DNA of 16,936 bases from Myxococcales bacterium (GTDB taxonomy: Bacteria > Desulfobacterota_B > Binatia > UBA1149 > SPBQ01), in NCBI GenBank assembly GCA_004525875.1, contig SPBQ01000006.1, positions 1 to 16,936 of the forward strand. Direction: 5' to 3'. The notes beneath the pieces were generated by a model. That model searched no databases. It saw only the letters and a list, made by a program, of their open reading frames with translations, and was not told the DNA's origin. Of the stretch, positions 14,502 to 16,936 are shown in pieces. The translations under genes were made by a program, and so were the position numbers. Within the stretch, counting starts at the first letter, position 1; each line of letters starts with the position of its first letter.

Positions 14502-14963
14502 TCAATCGCCATCAATCTCGATCGCCACGAAGGTTTCATCGGGCTCCGACCACGAGAATGCCTTCACCGCGCGGACCTCGGTTCCGTATACGGATATGAC
14601 GATCTGGGCCGCCCGCGGATAGGACGGCTCGCCGAACGGGGTGGCCTGCGCGACGTCCTCCTCGGAAAAGTAGGCATCGTGATCGGGGTGAGAGTGATAG
14701 AACGCTGTCAGCACGTGCCCCGGGCTCTCCGCCCGGTCCAGAGCCGCCTTCAGGTCGGCCGAATCCGGGTAATAGGCCGTCCGCGCCGGGCGCGGGAAGC
14801 GATCGGGGTCCTGCGCGTGCATCTCGTCCTGGACGTTGCGCATCCGGATGACTTCCCGCCTCCCGTCCGCATCGGTCACGACGGCTCCGCAACACTCGTC
14901 TGGATAGGTCTCGAGGGCATGAGTGCGCAACTCGGCAAGCGTCGCTTCGTCGATTCTCACCAC
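14502..14963 (-). CDS. JAMM/MPN+ (M67 family) metallopeptidase
   Basis: This is a 153-residue single-domain protein. It starts at GTG 14963, 9 nt after GGGAGG; the open frame runs back to 15227 but that part is low-complexity and would cross into the divergent gene. The JAMM zinc site is complete: Glu 23 in YPDECCGAVV, then HSHPDHDAYFSEED with His 90, His 92, Ser 100 and Asp 103. The C-terminal strand region (QIVISVYGTEVRAVKAFSW) is typical. Bacterial stand-alone JAMM proteins remove C-terminal residues from ubiquitin-like sulfur carriers or cleave other isopeptide/peptide bonds. No ThiS/MoaD-like gene, E1-like gene or cysteine synthase is next to it here, so its substrate is open. No signal peptide is seen. 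Catalytic family is certain from the motif; function is not. Confidence 0.9.
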   Translation of the reverse strand: MVRIDEATLAELRTHALETYPDECCGAVVTDADGRREVIRMRNVQDEMHAQDPDRFPRPARTAYYPDSADLKAALDRAESPGHVLTAFYHSHPDHDAYFSEEDVAQATPFGEPSYPRAAQIVISVYGTEVRAVKAFSWSEPDETFVAIEIDGD

Positions 14964-14972
14964 GCCGGGAGA

Positions 14973-14978
14973 CCTCCC
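14973..14978 (-). promoter_or_regulatory. Shine-Dalgarno deciding the JAMM peptidase start
   Basis: GGGAGG on the minus strand lies 9 nt before GTG 14963 and 12 nt before a second GTG at 14960. It supports the short 153-residue form over any longer reading of the frame. Confidence 0.55.
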
Positions 14979-14998
14979 AAGGGGCGAGGACCGCCATC

Positions 14999-15027
14999 TT
15001 GACCCACTGCGTCCATTCTCATATACA
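14999..15027 (+). promoter_or_regulatory. Sigma-70-type promoter of the PEPCK-like gene
   Basis: TTGACC (14999-15004), 17 nt, then TATACA (15022-15027) is the best promoter match in the window. It points at ATG 15079 and leaves a leader of about 45 nt. Confidence 0.6.
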
Positions 15028-15078
15028 CCCCGAGTTTCGCATGCCGTCGGTCCCGCCAGGGCCAGGGTTGTATAGGGA

Positions 15079-16936
15079 ATGGAGACGAATACGTCCACAC
15101 GAATCGAGCAGTTCCTGAAGCCGAAAGCTGTCTCCTCCCGCAAGCTGGCCCGCGACGCCGAGGGCCGGCTGATGATGGCCGAGGAGAGCGCCCTGGACAT
15201 GGACCGGATCCGCGACGCCGGCATCACGGTGACGGAGCTGGGCCGCCGCGTCCGCGTCTACAACAGCGACATGAACAAGCAGCTGGCGGCCTACATCGTA
15301 CCGATGGAGGTAACCGAGCTGCGCGGCGATGCGGCCGCCAAGGCCGTCGGCGCGAAGATCCAGGTCGGGCGGCTGCTGGCCGAGGACGGCCTTTATCTGC
15401 GCCACAATCCCGGGGTGCGTGAGATCGGCATCAACGACCGTGGCGACGTCATCCTACGGCTCGATGCCGATGCCGCCGAGGAAACCACCGTCGGACCGAT
15501 CCTCAGCTCCTACAACACGACTCAGTCCGATCTCACCAGCCGCATGGTCGCACGCATCGACAAGAAGACGCACGATCGCGACGTCAAGGAAGCGCGCGCC
15601 TGGCTCGAGGCCATGAACGTTCTGACGAACGGGAAGACGCTGAGAACGCGATTTTTCAGCGCGGGCGTCGCCTGCGAGCACCGCGGTAATATCGCGCAGC
15701 TCTACAAGACCGTTCAGGTCAATTTCTTCCAGATCAACGATCCGTTGTCGCTCGAGCTGGCGTCCGCGCTCGAGGAGCGCTTCCGGCTGCTCGACCGGCC
15801 GGTTCCGATGGTACGGACGATCTCCGTGGTAGGCATCCCGTCCAACGAGCGCGCCTACAAGGAGTTCGTCGCTCAGCTCAAGTCGAAGAAACAGAACCCG
15901 ATGTCGCTCGGCCTCCCGAGCCGGCTTCGCGACTCGCAGTTCTTCGACGGTGCCAGCAAATCGATCGTGCCATCATGCTTCACGTTCGCGTCGAAGCTCG
16001 CCGACATCGGCGACTCGATCTACGTGATCACGATCAACACCGACTATCACGGCGAGATCAAGGCGCGCGGTGTTCACTCCGGCGTCGGTGCCGTCATGTC
16101 GATGGCCGAGGTGCTGTCGGCACACGCCGCCAGCACGATCCTCAGCAGTGAGGGAACCGCCAGCCTGCTGGTCGGGGCATCGGGATCGGGCAAGTCGACC
16201 GGTGCCTGCTTCTGGGCCGAGCGCAACCACCCCGAGCGCCGCAACGAGCTGCGCCGTCGCTATGCGATCGAGAAGAAGGACGAGAAGGCCGCAGAGGAGC
16301 TGATGGCCGGTCTCGGCGTCGTCTCGCAGGACGACTGGGTCCAGATCGTCCCGTCCGGCGAGGGCCAGTGGGACGTCTGGCCGGCGGAGCGTCACTTTTA
16401 CCTCCGCAGTCGAGACCTGCTCTCCCGCGACCTCGTGCTCGCGGAGAACGAGCCGATCATCGAGAATTCGACGGCCGACTACGGCGCGTCGGGGGAGCGC
16501 GAGGCACTCGGGCGCGCCACGCACCAGTACCCCCACGAGCGCCTGTTCTACGATCCCGACTGGGACATCTTCCACTCCGATCGTGAGGTACACCGGATCT
16601 CGGCAGTGTTCCTGCTCGAGAACGACGCCGACCTCGACTTCGCCATCCGCCACGTGTCGCGCAAGGATGCGCTCGAGTTCATCCTGCGCGGCCGGACGCC
16701 GGATGGCGGGCACCAGCCGTTCTACACCGACTACACCGACGTCTCCGGCCTCCTCATCAGCCAGAGTATCGTCGGCGACCGCCTGCTCGAGGCCTACAAG
16801 GCCGCAAGGAAAGGCGATGTCGCAGCACTGATGAACGGTGACGAAGCCCTCGGCGCGTTCGTTCTCGACAGACTGCAGGCACAGATCGACATCTGGGAGC
16901 TGTTCCTCGCCGATGTTCCGAACTTCGTCATCAACA
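15079..16936 (+). CDS. Divergent PEPCK-superfamily P-loop protein (3' end outside window)
   Basis: The frame opens at ATG 15079, just after an in-frame TAG at 15073, and runs 619 residues to the window end without a stop. Residues 323-328 read YHGEIK, like the YxGEMK of ATP-dependent phosphoenolpyruvate carboxykinase. His 349 (SAHAAS) sits where the metal-ligand His lies. GASGSGKST (366-374) is a P-loop with the correct spacing. QDDW (417-420) resembles kinase-2, and ERHFYLRSR, NEP and R479-ATHQYP match later PEPCK blocks. PEPCK converts oxaloacetate and ATP to phosphoenolpyruvate. However, the second Lys of GEMKK is Ala 329, a charged insert of about 30 residues separates P-loop and DD, and residues 1-300 do not resemble the PEPCK N-terminal domain. 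Another phosphoryl transfer is possible. No clear Shine-Dalgarno was found. Confidence 0.85.
   Translation, partial: METNTSTRIEQFLKPKAVSSRKLARDAEGRLMMAEESALDMDRIRDAGITVTELGRRVRVYNSDMNKQLAAYIVPMEVTELRGDAAAKAVGAKIQVGRLLAEDGLYLRHNPGVREIGINDRGDVILRLDADAAEETTVGPILSSYNTTQSDLTSRMVARIDKKTHDRDVKEARAWLEAMNVLTNGKTLRTRFFSAGVACEHRGNIAQLYKTVQVNFFQINDPLSLELASALEERFRLLDRPVPMVRTISVVGIPSNERAYKEFVAQLKSKKQNPMSLGLPSRLRDSQFFDGASKSIVPSCFTFASKLADIGDSIYVITINTDYHGEIKARGVHSGVGAVMSMAEVLSAHAASTILSSEGTASLLVGASGSGKSTGACFWAERNHPERRNELRRRYAIEKKDEKAAEELMAGLGVVSQDDWVQIVPSGEGQWDVWPAERHFYLRSRDLLSRDLVLAENEPIIENSTADYGASGEREALGRATHQYPHERLFYDPDWDIFHSDREVHRISAVFLLENDADLDFAIRHVSRKDALEFILRGRTPDGGHQPFYTDYTDVSGLLISQSIVGDRLLEAYKAARKGDVAALMNGDEALGAFVLDRLQAQIDIWELFLADVPNFVIN

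Noticed and set aside
10795..14963. moaD and the JAMM peptidase as one carrier-processing system
   Set aside because: They lie about 3.5 kb apart, separated by miaB and other genes on both strands, and this MoaD already ends in Gly-Gly.
13578..15002. Long plus-strand open frame (474 codons) opposite the hydrolase, outer-membrane and JAMM genes
   Set aside because: It crosses three convincing minus-strand genes, its translation is Arg/His/Gly-rich without motifs, and GC-rich DNA routinely keeps the antisense frame open.
14964..15227. N-terminal extension of the JAMM protein
   Set aside because: It is Ser/Arg-rich, has no domain, and runs back into the coding region of the divergent PEPCK-like gene; GTG 14963 has its own ribosome site.
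1..16936. CRISPR arrays, tRNA genes, insertion sequences or prophage genes
   Set aside because: No regularly spaced repeats, tRNA cloverleaf, transposase or integrase motif was seen on reading through both strands; composition looks uniform.

Overview
The window is GC-rich and gene-dense, with no tRNA, rRNA, CRISPR or insertion sequence that I can see. It comes from a diderm bacterium: there are three lipoprotein-type signal sequences, a LolB-like outer-membrane lipoprotein and an outer-membrane beta-barrel ending in Phe. The order trmD / second SPOUT-type RNA methyltransferase / rplS, together with the GC content, suggests a deltaproteobacterial-type lineage (Desulfobacterota, Myxococcota or Binatota-like). 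That lineage call is inference.

Layout. Positions 1-1372 (+) hold the 3' end of trmD, a PF09936-type RNA methyltransferase, and rplS behind a structured 130-nt leader. Positions 1398-9442 (-) are one very tight gene string. In transcription order it runs: TPR lipoprotein (LbcA-like), LolB-like lipoprotein, peptide-binding lipoprotein, two permeases and two ATPases of an Opp/Dpp-family importer. Every junction overlaps or is separated by 4 nt, so it looks like a single operon linking outer-membrane lipoprotein functions to peptide uptake. Positions 9554-10360 (+) encode an unrecognised multi-pass membrane protein. Positions 10330-11546 (-) are a moaB-moaD-moaE molybdopterin cluster. Positions 11677-12999 (+) are miaB. 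Positions 12984-14963 (-) hold a JAMM (M67) metallopeptidase, an outer-membrane beta-barrel protein and an alpha/beta hydrolase. From 15079 (+) a long gene runs off the window.

The most unusual gene is that last one. Its C-terminal half has the architecture of the phosphoenolpyruvate carboxykinase (PEPCK) catalytic domain: a Y-x-G-E-x-K motif, a metal-type His, a P-loop, an Asp-Asp kinase-2 motif, an E...YxR...EP segment and R...YP. It lacks the second Lys of the ATP-PEPCK metal site, carries an extra charged insert, and has a roughly 300-residue N-terminal half that I do not recognise. It is the best candidate here for an undescribed activity.

No stretch over 300 bases lacks a gene. Start codons were chosen by ribosome-binding site, overlap and family length; several genes start with GTG.
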